Shown here: positions 1 through 8,237 of the stretch, piece after piece
Layout of the letters: each line of letters opens with the position of its first letter
How positions within the stretch are numbered: position 1 is the first letter of the stretch
Assembly (NCBI GenBank): GCA_018817515.1
Contig: JAHIUD010000098.1
Span: 1 to 54,779, forward strand
Length of the DNA: 54,779 bases
Source: Pseudomonadota bacterium
GTDB taxonomy: Bacteria > Desulfobacterota > Desulfovibrionia > Desulfovibrionales > Desulfovibrionaceae
Reading direction: 5' to 3'
Notes under the pieces: generated by a model
What the model was told of the DNA's origin: nothing
Seen by the model: the letters and a program-made list of their open reading frames with translations, nothing else
Databases searched by the model: none
Program-made: the position numbers and the translations under genes

Positions 1-1226
1 AGCCGCCAACGCTTGAGGAGGCCGCCGCCGAGGTGCGCCGCCTGCTGGAGGATGCGGTGCGCCTACGCATGGACTGCGATGTGCCTTACGGCGCGTATCT
101 TTCCGGCGGCGTGGATTCGTCAACGGTTACGGCACTCATGGCGCGCTTCCACGGCCAACCGGTGAAGACCTTCTGCCTGGGCTACGCCGACGATGCCCAG
201 GGCCAGTTCGCGGGCAAGGCCCAGGACATCCACTACGCCCGGGAGATGAGCACTCGCCTGGGTACCGAACACCATGAGCTCATCATCGACGCACCTTTTT
301 TCGCGGAGAAGATACCCGAGATCGTACGCAGCTTCGACGAGCCCTTCTCCGGCACGGTGTCCACCTTCTTTCTGTCCATCCTCATCCACGAGCATGTGAA
401 GGTTGCCCTGTCCGGCGACGGGGCCGACGAGCTCTTCGCCAGCTACCTGACGCATCGTCTGGCTTTTCCCATCGAGGCGCTCCTGGCGTACCGCGCCCAG
501 GGCAAGGCCCGGCGCGAGGATCTGACCCCGGAGGAACTGGCCCTGCTCGCGCCCTTCGACTCGCCCCCGCAGTACGGCTTCCTCTCGCGCATCGCGGCCG
601 GAACGCAAGCCAACTGGCGCGACGCTCTGGCCGTGTTTCCGCTCTCCGAGCGCCTGGAGCTGCTCACGCCGGAGTTTTTGGCCGGGCTGCCTGCGGCCCA
701 GCGCCATGATCCCTACGCCGGCCTGGAGGCGGGCCTCAGCGCCGGGGGCGACGCCCTGAACCGGGTGCTTGAGGTCGACCAGGCCGAGCTTTTGCAAAAC
801 CAAATACTGCCCTTTGTGGACCGGCTCAGCATGGCCCACAGCATTGAAGTGCGCTGTCCGTTCCTGGACCACCGGCTGGTGGAGTATGTGAACCGGCTGC
901 CGGGGTATCTGAAGATTGGAGGCAAGCCCGGGGCCCCGGTGAACAAATGCGCGCTCAAACTGGCCGTGGCCGACCTGCTGCCGCCGGAACTCATCAACAG
1001 GCCCAAGGAAGGCTTCGTGCAGCCCATCTACACCTGGATGCACGGCGAGCTGAAGGACTGGACGCTCTCCTGCCTGGACGCTCTGCCCGCTGACATGTTC
1101 AACCCCGCGCCGCTGTCCGCCCTGCGCAGGCGCTTTCAGGGTGGGGACACCGGCGTCAACGCCAAGGTCTGGAACCTGGCCAGCCTGGGCCTGTGGTGGC
1201 GGGAGTACGGCTTGACATCATTTTGA
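1..1226 (+). CDS. Asparagine synthase-type amidotransferase, synthetase domain (5' end outside window)
   Basis: The frame is already open at base 3 and runs to a TGA at 1224-1226, so the window holds only the C-terminal part; the N-terminal glutaminase domain would lie upstream. The ATP-pyrophosphatase loop is visible as SGGVDSS (nt 102-122), followed by the expected ALSGDGADELF segment and a late RPKEGF motif. Enzymes of this family activate a carboxylate with ATP and amidate it with ammonia from glutamine. In polysaccharide loci they often amidate uronic acids or other sugar carboxylates rather than aspartate. The gene is 24 bases before a GNAT gene and heads the glycan island, which favours a glycan role, but the substrate cannot be read from the sequence. 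A GTG at 33 is an internal codon, not a credible start. Confidence 0.88.
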   Translation, partial: PPTLEEAAAEVRRLLEDAVRLRMDCDVPYGAYLSGGVDSSTVTALMARFHGQPVKTFCLGYADDAQGQFAGKAQDIHYAREMSTRLGTEHHELIIDAPFFAEKIPEIVRSFDEPFSGTVSTFFLSILIHEHVKVALSGDGADELFASYLTHRLAFPIEALLAYRAQGKARREDLTPEELALLAPFDSPPQYGFLSRIAAGTQANWRDALAVFPLSERLELLTPEFLAGLPAAQRHDPYAGLEAGLSAGGDALNRVLEVDQAELLQNQILPFVDRLSMAHSIEVRCPFLDHRLVEYVNRLPGYLKIGGKPGAPVNKCALKLAVADLLPPELINRPKEGFVQPIYTWMHGELKDWTLSCLDALPADMFNPAPLSALRRRFQGGDTGVNAKVWNLASLGLWWREYGLTSF

Positions 1227-1250
1227 GAAAAGGCGAGCTCTCCCAAAGTT

Positions 1251-1775
1251 ATGATGCACGCGGGCGATGTCCATCTGCGGCCCATTTCCGAGGCCGAACT
1301 GGAGCAGACGCGGGCCTGGGCCAACGACCCGGAGCTGCGCCGGTTGATATTGCGCGTGGGCGAGGTGACCTGCGCCGACCAGCAGCGCTGGTTTGAGCGC
1401 CTCCAGACGGATGCTTCACGCCAAGTCTACGCCGTGATCGAGGCTGGTCAGCACGTGGGCAACACGGGTTTCTACCATTGGGACAAGGTCCACGGCCGGG
1501 CGGAATTTTGGATACTGCTGGGTCACGGCTCAAGCCGGGGCAGAGGGCTAGGCGGCGTGGTGCTGCGGCTCATGCTGGCTCATGGCTTCAACACCCTGAA
1601 ACTCAACAAAATTTTTCTCCATGTGGGCGAAGACAACCTCCCGGCGTTGAGGTTGTATGAAAAATTCGGTTTCCGCAGAGAATCCCTGCTGCGGGAGCAC
1701 TACCAGATCGAGGATGCCTCGGTGAATGTCCTGGGCCTGTCCCTCTTGCGGAGCGAATACAATGGCGAGAAGTGA
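1251..1775 (+). CDS. GNAT-family N-acetyltransferase (PseH/RimJ-like)
   Basis: A 174-residue single-domain protein. The GNAT fold is shown by the acetyl-CoA loop region around GSSRGRGLGG (residues about 91-100) and by the C-terminal pattern NLPALRLYEKFGFRRE, which matches the usual NxxAxxLYxKxGF signature. Such enzymes transfer an acyl group from CoA to an amine. In glycan clusters they N-acylate amino sugars made by PLP aminotransferases, so the aminotransferase at 5500 is a candidate partner. The start could be ATG 1251 or ATG 1254; they are adjacent. The 3' end overlaps the next gene by 14 bases, which suggests co-translation. The sugar substrate is not known. Confidence 0.85.
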   Translation: MMHAGDVHLRPISEAELEQTRAWANDPELRRLILRVGEVTCADQQRWFERLQTDASRQVYAVIEAGQHVGNTGFYHWDKVHGRAEFWILLGHGSSRGRGLGGVVLRLMLAHGFNTLKLNKIFLHVGEDNLPALRLYEKFGFRRESLLREHYQIEDASVNVLGLSLLRSEYNGEK

Positions 1776-2706
1776 CGTGAACAAGGCCGACAGGACCCAG
1801 GAGGCCGTGGAGTTTCCACGCGTGGTGCTCATTGACAACACCAACGCCTGCAACCTGCGCTGCTCCATGTGCGACCACCCCAACGTGAAGAACTACCGCA
1901 AGGTGCAGGTCATGGACCTGGACCTGTACAAGAAGATCATCGACGAAATCGCGGTGGAGAATCCCACGGCCCGCGTCTGGGGCATCTTCTTCGGCGACCC
2001 CTTCATGTGCCGCGACATCGCCGCGCGCATCCAGTACGGAAAAGACAAGGGGCTCACCGACATGGTGCTGAACACCAACGGCGTGCTCATGAGCCCGGAA
2101 AAGGGCCGCGCCGTCATCGCAGCCGGGCTGGACGCGCTCTACGTGGGCATCGACGCCGCCACCCCCGAGACCTACGTCAAGATCCGCGTGGGCGGCGATT
2201 ACGACAAGGCCGTGAGGAACGTCCTAGCCTACCGCGACGCCCTGAAGGAAATCGGCAAGCCCCACCAAAAACTCTTCGTGCAGTTCGTGGTCAGCGACAT
2301 CAACGAGGACCAGGTGGAGGCTTTCAAGGCCTTCTGGACAGCCGCAGGCATCAACGTGAAGATCCGGCCCAAGGTGAGCTGGGCGGGCCTTGTGGACGCC
2401 CCCAACCTGGCCGACAACTCCCAGGTGGAACGCAAGCCTTGCTACTGGCTTATGCAGACCATCAACATCTGCGCCGACGGCCGCGTGGCCCTATGCTCGG
2501 TGGACATCCACTGCCGCGTGCCCTGCGGCGACGTGACCGAGCGCTCCATCAAGGACGTCTGGCAGACGGGCCTGAAGGCCATGCGCGCCATGCACAAGGA
2601 AGGACGCTTCGCCGAGTTGCCGGACATGTGCCGCAACTGCTCTGACTGGCAGAGCGCCTACGCCGAATACCAGCCCGCCAGTCCCACCCAGGAGAAATCG
2701 CCATGA
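1762..2706 (+). CDS. Radical SAM/SPASM domain protein, first of a tandem pair
   Basis: A 314-residue radical SAM enzyme. The [4Fe-4S]/SAM motif CNLRCSMC gives Cys30, Cys34 and Cys37, and a Cys-rich SPASM-type C-terminus is visible (CYW near residue 225, ADGRVALC, then CRNCSDW near the end). The ATG at 1762 is chosen over the upstream in-frame ATG at 1726 because GGAG at 1750-1753 is correctly spaced for it and the upstream start would overlap the GNAT gene by 50 bases. The SPASM family includes peptide-maturing enzymes, sulfatase-maturing enzymes and 2-deoxy-scyllo-inosamine dehydrogenase. The glycan setting makes a sugar or sugar-peptide substrate likely (inference). The stop overlaps the next start as ATGA. 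Confidence 0.88.
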   Translation: MARSDVNKADRTQEAVEFPRVVLIDNTNACNLRCSMCDHPNVKNYRKVQVMDLDLYKKIIDEIAVENPTARVWGIFFGDPFMCRDIAARIQYGKDKGLTDMVLNTNGVLMSPEKGRAVIAAGLDALYVGIDAATPETYVKIRVGGDYDKAVRNVLAYRDALKEIGKPHQKLFVQFVVSDINEDQVEAFKAFWTAAGINVKIRPKVSWAGLVDAPNLADNSQVERKPCYWLMQTINICADGRVALCSVDIHCRVPCGDVTERSIKDVWQTGLKAMRAMHKEGRFAELPDMCRNCSDWQSAYAEYQPASPTQEKSP

Positions 2707-3671
2707 GCAACGAGATCAAGGTCCACACCCAGGAAGAGTACGGCCTGCGGCCCGAGGCCAAAGAGTTCCCCATGATGCTCGTGCTCTCCTTCGTCTACGT
2801 GTGCAACGCGGGCTGCCCCAACTGCCCGTACAACAATTCCGAGATCCGCGAGACCTACAAGGACGCCATGCTCATGAGCGACGAGGTGTTCCATCGCTTG
2901 GCCGACGAGTGCGGGCCGCATGGCAGCCTGCTCCGGCTTTCCGGCGGGGGCGAGCCCATGCTCCACCCCAAGGCCGTAGAGCACATGCTCTACGCCAAGG
3001 ACAAGGGCTGCCGCATCGGGCTCATCACCAACGGTTCGCGCTTCAACGAGGAGAACCTGACCGCCCTCATCGCTGCTGGCATAGACGCCCTCGAGTTCAG
3101 CGTGGACGCAGGCGATGCCGAGACTTACGCCATCGTACGCGCCAACCTGGACTGGGACCGCCTGAACGAAAGCGTACGCATGGCCGTGGAGATCAGAAAC
3201 CGTTTGAAGTCCCCCACGCGCATCGTGACCAGCATCATCAACCAGCAGGGCGTGGACGTGGACAAGGCCGAGGCCCACTGGAGCGCCATCGTGGACAAGG
3301 TGCAGATACGCAAGTTCCTCACCTGGGGCTACAACGAGGATAAGTCTGCAGACGACAGCGCCTACCTGCCCCCTGAGGACCGCCTGCCCTGCCCCTGGCT
3401 TTTCGAGCGCTTCAACGTGGATTCGCGCGGCGACGTCACCCTCTGCGGCGAGGACATCGCCTTCAAGGAGCGTTTCGCCAACGTCATGGAGCGCAGCATC
3501 AAGGACATCTGGCTCGGACCGGAGTTCGAACACTATCGCTCCCTTCATCTGGCGCGGCGAGGCCACGAGATCCCCATCTGCGCGGCCTGCCCGGACTGGA
3601 AATATCGCTCCTGGCAGTACAACTACTGGAAGGTCCTTAAGGACGCGGAAACAGCAAGTCCCCACAAGTAG
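2703..3671 (+). CDS. Radical SAM/SPASM domain protein, second of a tandem pair
   Basis: A 322-residue protein with the motif CNAGCPNC (Cys34, Cys38, Cys41) and a SPASM-like C-terminal Cys set (CPWLF, DVTLCGED, CAACPDW). It shares layout and C-terminal phrases with the preceding gene: RSIKD(V/I)W in both, and a final Cys-x-x-Cys followed by DW. The pair therefore looks like an old, strongly diverged tandem duplication. Translation is coupled to the first copy by a 4-base ATGA overlap. Two different SPASM enzymes in one operon suggests either a heterodimeric or two-step radical modification. No small peptide gene that could be a RiPP precursor was seen beside them, so a glycan or nucleotide-sugar substrate is preferred. 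The product is not known. Confidence 0.88.
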   Translation: MSNEIKVHTQEEYGLRPEAKEFPMMLVLSFVYVCNAGCPNCPYNNSEIRETYKDAMLMSDEVFHRLADECGPHGSLLRLSGGGEPMLHPKAVEHMLYAKDKGCRIGLITNGSRFNEENLTALIAAGIDALEFSVDAGDAETYAIVRANLDWDRLNESVRMAVEIRNRLKSPTRIVTSIINQQGVDVDKAEAHWSAIVDKVQIRKFLTWGYNEDKSADDSAYLPPEDRLPCPWLFERFNVDSRGDVTLCGEDIAFKERFANVMERSIKDIWLGPEFEHYRSLHLARRGHEIPICAACPDWKYRSWQYNYWKVLKDAETASPHK

Positions 3672-3764
3672 GGCGGATTACCTGGCGAAGGGAAGCAAGA
3701 GACCCTGCCCGACGGCGCCGGCTACATGACGCGAAGGGAAGGCACGCCCAGGAGTTGCAGCGCT

Positions 3765-4460
3765 ATGACTAATGTCGTCGGAATTCTCCAGCCCAGCTAT
3801 TTGCCGTGGTTGGGCTACTTTGAGCAGATTCACCGGGCGGACGTTTTCGTCTTGTATGATGACGTGCAGTTTGAGAAGGGCTCCTGGCGCAACCGCAACC
3901 GCATCAAGACCCCGAATGGGCCGCAATGGCTCACCGTGCCGGTGCTGACCAAGGGCCAGGAATTCCCGCTCATCAACCAGATTCGCGTGAACAACGACCA
4001 GTGCTGGCAGAAGAAACATCTGCGCTCTCTGGCGCAATACTATTCCAAGGCGCCGTACTACGGCCAGTACGCCCCGGCCCTGGAGGATATTCTTGCCGAG
4101 CCCTGGGAGTCGCTGTGTGAGCTGAACATCTCGCTCATTCGTCATCTCGCCGCAGCGCTCGGCATCGACACGCCCTTCGTGCTCTCGTCAGAACTCGACG
4201 TCCCTGGCTCCGGCGCGGCGCGCCTGGTGGAGATCCTGAGCCGGCTAGGCGGCACGGTGTTTTATGAGGGTGCGGCCGGGCGCGACTATATCGAAGAGAC
4301 CCTCTTTGAAGCGCGCGGAATGCGCTTGGAATACCAGGACTACCGGCACCCCGTGTACACGCAGTTGCACGGCGAATTTGTTCCCTATCTGTCCGTGGTG
4401 GACCTTTTGTTCAACCATGGGCCAAACAGCCTCTCCATACTTTTGCGGAGCCAGCAATGA
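3765..4460 (+). CDS. WbqC-like family protein
   Basis: A 231-residue protein that starts with the family hallmark GILQPSYLPWLGYFEQI and continues with FVLYDDVQFEKGSWRNRNRIK and a WLTVPV block, all typical of WbqC-like proteins found in O-antigen and other surface-glycan loci. The biochemical function of the family is not established; members often sit beside aminotransferases and acyltransferases of amino-sugar pathways. The ATG at 3765 is preferred to the ATG at 3726 because AGGAG at 3750-3754 lies upstream of it and the family motif begins almost at once. The stop overlaps the next ATG (ATGA). The 93 bases before it hold no recognised feature. Confidence 0.85.
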   Translation: MTNVVGILQPSYLPWLGYFEQIHRADVFVLYDDVQFEKGSWRNRNRIKTPNGPQWLTVPVLTKGQEFPLINQIRVNNDQCWQKKHLRSLAQYYSKAPYYGQYAPALEDILAEPWESLCELNISLIRHLAAALGIDTPFVLSSELDVPGSGAARLVEILSRLGGTVFYEGAAGRDYIEETLFEARGMRLEYQDYRHPVYTQLHGEFVPYLSVVDLLFNHGPNSLSILLRSQQ

Positions 4461-5497
4461 AGAAGACCATCCTCATCACCGGCGGCGCGGGCTTTATCGG
4501 CTCGGCCTTCACGCACTACATCTACAATGCCTACCCCGACTACAACATCATCGTTGTGGACGCCCTGACCTACGCTGGCAACGTGGAAAACCTGCCGGTC
4601 AAGATCTGGCAGGATTTGGACAATCCGCGCCTACAGTTCTGGTACGGCAATATCCTCAATGGCGAGCTTATGGACACGCTCATCTCCCAAAGCGATTATG
4701 TGGTCCACTTCGCGGCCGAGAGCCACGTCACCCGTTCCATCTATGACAACCGCAATTTCTTCGAGACGGATGTCATCGGCACCCAGACCGTGGCCAACGC
4801 CGTGTGCAAGTACAAGGACAGTGTGGAGCGCTTTATCCACATCAGCACCAGCGAGGTCTACGGCACAGCCATCGCCCCGGCCATGGACGAGGACCATCCA
4901 TTGAACCCCATGAGCCCTTACGCGGGCGCCAAGACCGGGGCCGATAGGCTCGTCTACTCCTACTGGGCCACTTACCAGATACCTGCGGTCATCATCCGCC
5001 CCTTCAACAACTACGGCGCCCGCCAGCACCTGGAAAAGGTCATTCCGCGCTTTGTCACCAGCGTCATTCTTGGTGAGAAGCTGCGCGTGCACGGTGATGG
5101 CTCCTCGGCTCGCGACTTCATTCATACCGAGGACACTTGCCGGGCTATCGACCTGGCCCTGCACGCTCCGGCCGAGAAGGTCGTGGGCGAGGTCTTCAAC
5201 GTGGGCTCCGGCATCGACCACTCCATCCTGTCCATCGCCCAGGACATCACCAAGCTCATGTGCGCCAGCAAGGAATGCTATATCAACGTGGGGGATCGCC
5301 CCGGGCAGGTTATGCGCCACACTGCGGACTCCGCCAAGATCAAGCGCGTGCTGGGCTGGGAGCCCAAAGTTACCTGGGAGCAGGGATTGGAGAGCACCGT
5401 GAAGTGGTACGTCGACCACGAGGACTGGTGGCGCAAGATGCTCTGGATGCGCGAGATCCCCATCGTCACCTCCTCGGGCAAGCGCGAGTTGCACTAG
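4457..5497 (+). CDS. Nucleotide-sugar 4,6-dehydratase, RfbB/LegB-like SDR
   Basis: A 346-residue extended short-chain dehydrogenase. The NAD-binding motif GGAGFIG is at residues 9-15, and the catalytic Tyr155 and Lys159 are in SPYAGAK, preceded by an STSEVYG block. These, together with PFNNYG and a DFIHTED segment, place it with dTDP-glucose 4,6-dehydratases and the related LegB group. The expected reaction is oxidation at C4 and loss of water across C5-C6, giving a 4-keto-6-deoxy sugar nucleotide. The next gene, starting two bases after its stop, is a PLP aminotransferase that would use this ketone. Whether the donor is dTDP-, UDP- or GDP-linked cannot be told here. An rmlA-like thymidylyltransferase gene is not in the window. 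Confidence 0.87.
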   Translation: MKKTILITGGAGFIGSAFTHYIYNAYPDYNIIVVDALTYAGNVENLPVKIWQDLDNPRLQFWYGNILNGELMDTLISQSDYVVHFAAESHVTRSIYDNRNFFETDVIGTQTVANAVCKYKDSVERFIHISTSEVYGTAIAPAMDEDHPLNPMSPYAGAKTGADRLVYSYWATYQIPAVIIRPFNNYGARQHLEKVIPRFVTSVILGEKLRVHGDGSSARDFIHTEDTCRAIDLALHAPAEKVVGEVFNVGSGIDHSILSIAQDITKLMCASKECYINVGDRPGQVMRHTADSAKIKRVLGWEPKVTWEQGLESTVKWYVDHEDWWRKMLWMREIPIVTSSGKRELH

Positions 5498-5499
5498 AC

Positions 5500-6627
5500 A
5501 TGCGCATCGAGTTCTTCCGGCACGCACTGGACGAGCGCGATATCGAGAGCGCCGTCGAGACCCTGCGCTCGGTGTTCCTGACCACCGGGCCAGCCTGTGG
5601 TCGCTTCGAGGAGGGCTTTGCCGCCTACACCGGGCTTACGCACTGCGTGAGCCTAAACTCCTGCACGGCGGCCCTGCACCTGGCCTTGCTGGCCCTGGGC
5701 ATCGGCCCTGGCGACGAGGTCATCACCACGTCCATGACTTTCATCGCCAGCGCCACCTCGGTGCTGCACACCGGCGCCACCCCGGTGCTGGTGGATGTGG
5801 ACCCGGACACCGGCCTCATCGATCCCAAGGCGGTGGAGGCGGCCATCACCTCGCGCACCAGGGCCATTCTGCCCGTGCACCTGTACGGTGTCATGGCCGA
5901 CATGCGGGCCCTGCGCGTCATTGCCGACAAGCATCACCTCGCCATCGTGGAGGACGCGGCCCACTGCATCGAAGCCAGCCGCGACGGCGTGCGGCCCGGC
6001 GAACTCGGCGACGCGGCGTGCTACAGCTTCTACGCCACCAAGAACCTCACCTGCGGCGAGGGCGGAGCCGTGTGCACCAACCGCGCGGACATTGCCAGCC
6101 AGGTGCTGTTGCTGCGCCAGCACGGCATGAGCAAGGAGGCCGCCAAACGCTACCACGGCCTTTACCAGCACTGGGACATGGTGGAATTGGGCTGGAAGTA
6201 CAACCTAAGCGACATCCAGGCCGCGCTCATGGTGCACCAGCTTAAGCGGCTGGACGACCTCTGGGAGCAACGCCGCGCCATTTACGACATGTATGCGCAG
6301 GCCCTTGCGGACATTCCCAGCCTGCGCCTGCCAGCCTTGCGCGGTAAGAGCGCCCTGCACCTGTTCACCGTGCAGGTCCCGGCGGACAAGCGTGACGATC
6401 TGCTGGCCTATCTGGGCCAGAACGAAATCGGCGTTGCGGTGAATTACCGGGCCATCCACACCCTGACGTGGTTCCGCAAGCACCTCGGTTGCAAGCCCGA
6501 GGACTTTCCCAATGCCCTCGCATTCGGACAAGGCACGCTCAGTCTGCCCTTCCACACCCGGATAACAGGCCAGGAGATCGCCTATGTGGCAGAAATGTTG
6601 CGCACACACCTTACCTCGGTATTTTGA
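5500..6627 (+). CDS. DegT/DnrJ/EryC1/StrS sugar aminotransferase
   Basis: A 375-residue PLP-dependent aminotransferase of the DegT/ArnB type. The PLP-binding lysine is Lys181 in YATKNLTCGEGG, and the family phrases LNSCTAALHLAL, GPGDEVITTSMTF and VEDAAHCIEA are present. It would aminate the 4-keto group made by the dehydratase just upstream, giving a 4-amino-4,6-dideoxy sugar nucleotide. An acetyltransferase at the start of the operon (1251) could then N-acylate it. Start ATG 5500 lies two bases past the dehydratase stop. It resembles the island's other two aminotransferases in its first third, so it is a paralogue with a probably different substrate. The operon stops here: the next gene is 635 bases away. 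Confidence 0.9.
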   Translation: MRIEFFRHALDERDIESAVETLRSVFLTTGPACGRFEEGFAAYTGLTHCVSLNSCTAALHLALLALGIGPGDEVITTSMTFIASATSVLHTGATPVLVDVDPDTGLIDPKAVEAAITSRTRAILPVHLYGVMADMRALRVIADKHHLAIVEDAAHCIEASRDGVRPGELGDAACYSFYATKNLTCGEGGAVCTNRADIASQVLLLRQHGMSKEAAKRYHGLYQHWDMVELGWKYNLSDIQAALMVHQLKRLDDLWEQRRAIYDMYAQALADIPSLRLPALRGKSALHLFTVQVPADKRDDLLAYLGQNEIGVAVNYRAIHTLTWFRKHLGCKPEDFPNALAFGQGTLSLPFHTRITGQEIAYVAEMLRTHLTSVF

Positions 6628-7262
6628 GAGCGGCTCCTTACCTGACGTTCCCACAACTGCGAAAGCTGGACACTTGGCGCAGCAGTCCACGCCGAGCGCG
6701 AGCGAGACCGCCATACCCTGTTGACACTTTGTTCAATTTTACTGTACAAACAACGCACCCGTGTATCGATAGTTTTTGACAAACCGGTACTAATACCTAT
6801 GTCCGATCACTTCCGGAATCTGAGGTTCTGCTTTTTTGGGAGACTCGCAAAATGAGAGATGTCTTCCTCCGAACCCACTCAGAGACATAGGCTAGCCAAA
6901 GTGAGGCCGGGCACTGAAACGTTGACAGAACGACTGGAGCATTTCATTTTGGGGTATCACGTCACCCTCTCCAGTGATGCAATGCGCTTGCTGCTATAGC
7001 ATGCGTGTTGGGAGACATCCCTCGAGACGCTGACCATGTTCGTGTTTGCAAAAGGGTTCCTGCCTGGGGGCACTGTACAGGGCAAGGGACAACGGTTTCA
7101 GCAAGAGCTCCCCTTAGGGATTGTTGCAACCGACACAACAAGCGAGAGGGCTCGCCACGAGGCGAAGACGGACCAAAGGCGCCTTGAAGTGTACCCCACA
7201 GGAAAAGGGGAGTCATTCACCTCAAGCGAACATACTGAAAGCATAAGTTGGCAGGAGTCTAC
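6628..7262 (+). other. 635-base non-coding gap in front of the pse operon
   Basis: No convincing gene is seen on either strand. Short open frames at about 7005-7187 and 7036-7287 have no ribosome-binding site or recognisable sequence. The first half is AT-richer than the flanks and carries a sigma-70-like promoter (6721-6750) and a second isolated TTGACA at 6776-6781. If transcription starts near 6758, the pseB leader is about 500 bases, long enough for untranslated regulation, although no terminator or RfaH/ops element was found. No intact inverted repeat or transposase is visible. Confidence 0.5.
6721..6750 (+). promoter_or_regulatory. Candidate sigma-70 promoter for the pse operon
   Basis: TTGACA at 6721-6726, an 18-base spacer and TACAAA at 6745-6750 lie in an AT-rich patch of the gap. 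The -35 box is perfect and the -10 matches four of six positions. It is oriented toward pseB, 512 bases downstream. Assignment is by pattern only. Confidence 0.45.
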
Positions 7263-8237
7263 ATGTTCAACGGAAAATGCGTCCTAATCACCGGCGGCAC
7301 GGGCTCCTTTGGTCGAGCCTGCGCTCATACCTTGCTCACCCGGCACAAGCCGACCAAGGTCATTATCCTCAGTCGCGATGAACTCAAGCAATACGAGATG
7401 GCTCAAGATTTCGCCGAGTATGAGAACATCCGCTTTTTCCTTGGCGATGTGCGTGACAAAGACCGCTTGTACCGCGCCTTTCGCGGAGTGGACATCATCA
7501 TCCACGCGGCTGCGCTCAAGCAGGTTCCCGCAGCTGAGTATAATCCCTTCGAGGTCATCAAGACCAACATTATGGGCGCGCAGAACATCATCGACGCGGC
7601 CATCGACACCCAGGTCAGCCATGTCCTGGCGCTCTCCACGGACAAGGCCGCCGCGCCCATCAACCTCTATGGCGCCACCAAGCTCTGCTCGGACAAGCTG
7701 TTCATAGCGGCCAATTCCTATGCCGGTACCGGGGACACCAAGTTCTCCGTCGTGCGCTACGGCAATGTGCTTGGCAGCCGAGGCAGCGTCATCCCCTTCT
7801 TCCGCGAGCAATGCAAAAGCGGCGTGCTCACGGTCACTGACCCGCGCATGACCCGCTTCTGGATCACCCTGGAGCAAGGGGTCGACTTTGTGCTGAGAAG
7901 CATCCCGGCCATGGTCGGCGGTGAGCTTTTCGTTCCGAAGCTTCCCAGCATGAACATTATGACCCTGGCCCATGCCATGTGCCCAGGAGGCAAAATCGAA
8001 ATCACCGGCATCCGTCCTGGAGAGAAGCTCCACGAGGTCATGGTGCCACGCGATGAGGCTCACAACACCGTGGAATTCGAGAACCACTTCCTCATCAAAC
8101 CGAATTTCCGTTTCTTCAATAAACGCTTTGATAGTTGCGGTGCGCGTCCCGTAGCCGACGATTTCGAGTACAACTCCCTGGACAACCCTTGGCAATTGAC
8201 TGTCGAGAAATTGCAGGAACTCATCGAGGAGTTATGA
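7263..8237 (+). CDS. pseB: UDP-N-acetylglucosamine 4,6-dehydratase (inverting), PseB
   Basis: A 324-residue SDR of the PseB/FlaA1 group. The NAD motif GGTGSFG begins at residue 11, followed by IILSRDELKQ, HAAALKQVPAAEYNP, the catalytic LSTDKA and YGATK, and the late GIRPGEKLHEV signature. PseB converts UDP-GlcNAc to UDP-2-acetamido-2,6-dideoxy-beta-L-arabino-hexos-4-ulose, the first step of pseudaminic acid synthesis. AGGAG at 7253-7257 five bases ahead of ATG 7263 fixes this start; the TTG at 7248 is rejected. The stop overlaps pseC as ATGA, and pseC, pseG/H, pseI and pseF follow on the same strand, which makes the assignment firm. Confidence 0.96.
   Translation: MFNGKCVLITGGTGSFGRACAHTLLTRHKPTKVIILSRDELKQYEMAQDFAEYENIRFFLGDVRDKDRLYRAFRGVDIIIHAAALKQVPAAEYNPFEVIKTNIMGAQNIIDAAIDTQVSHVLALSTDKAAAPINLYGATKLCSDKLFIAANSYAGTGDTKFSVVRYGNVLGSRGSVIPFFREQCKSGVLTVTDPRMTRFWITLEQGVDFVLRSIPAMVGGELFVPKLPSMNIMTLAHAMCPGGKIEITGIRPGEKLHEVMVPRDEAHNTVEFENHFLIKPNFRFFNKRFDSCGARPVADDFEYNSLDNPWQLTVEKLQELIEEL

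Noticed and set aside
1726-1761. Upstream start of the first SPASM protein, which would add a CPSC motif
   Set aside because: The Cys-x-x-Cys comes from reading the GNAT gene in another frame; the ATG at 1762 has the ribosome-binding site and a normal 14-base overlap.
6747-6772. Possible sigma-28 (flagellar) promoter, CAAA then ATCGATAG
   Set aside because: The spacer is one base short and both elements deviate from TAAA and GCCGATAA; the sigma-70-like site overlapping it fits better.
6900-7262. Possible insertion-sequence remnant in the gap before pseB
   Set aside because: No transposase similarity could be recognised in six frames and no matching terminal inverted repeats or target duplications were seen.
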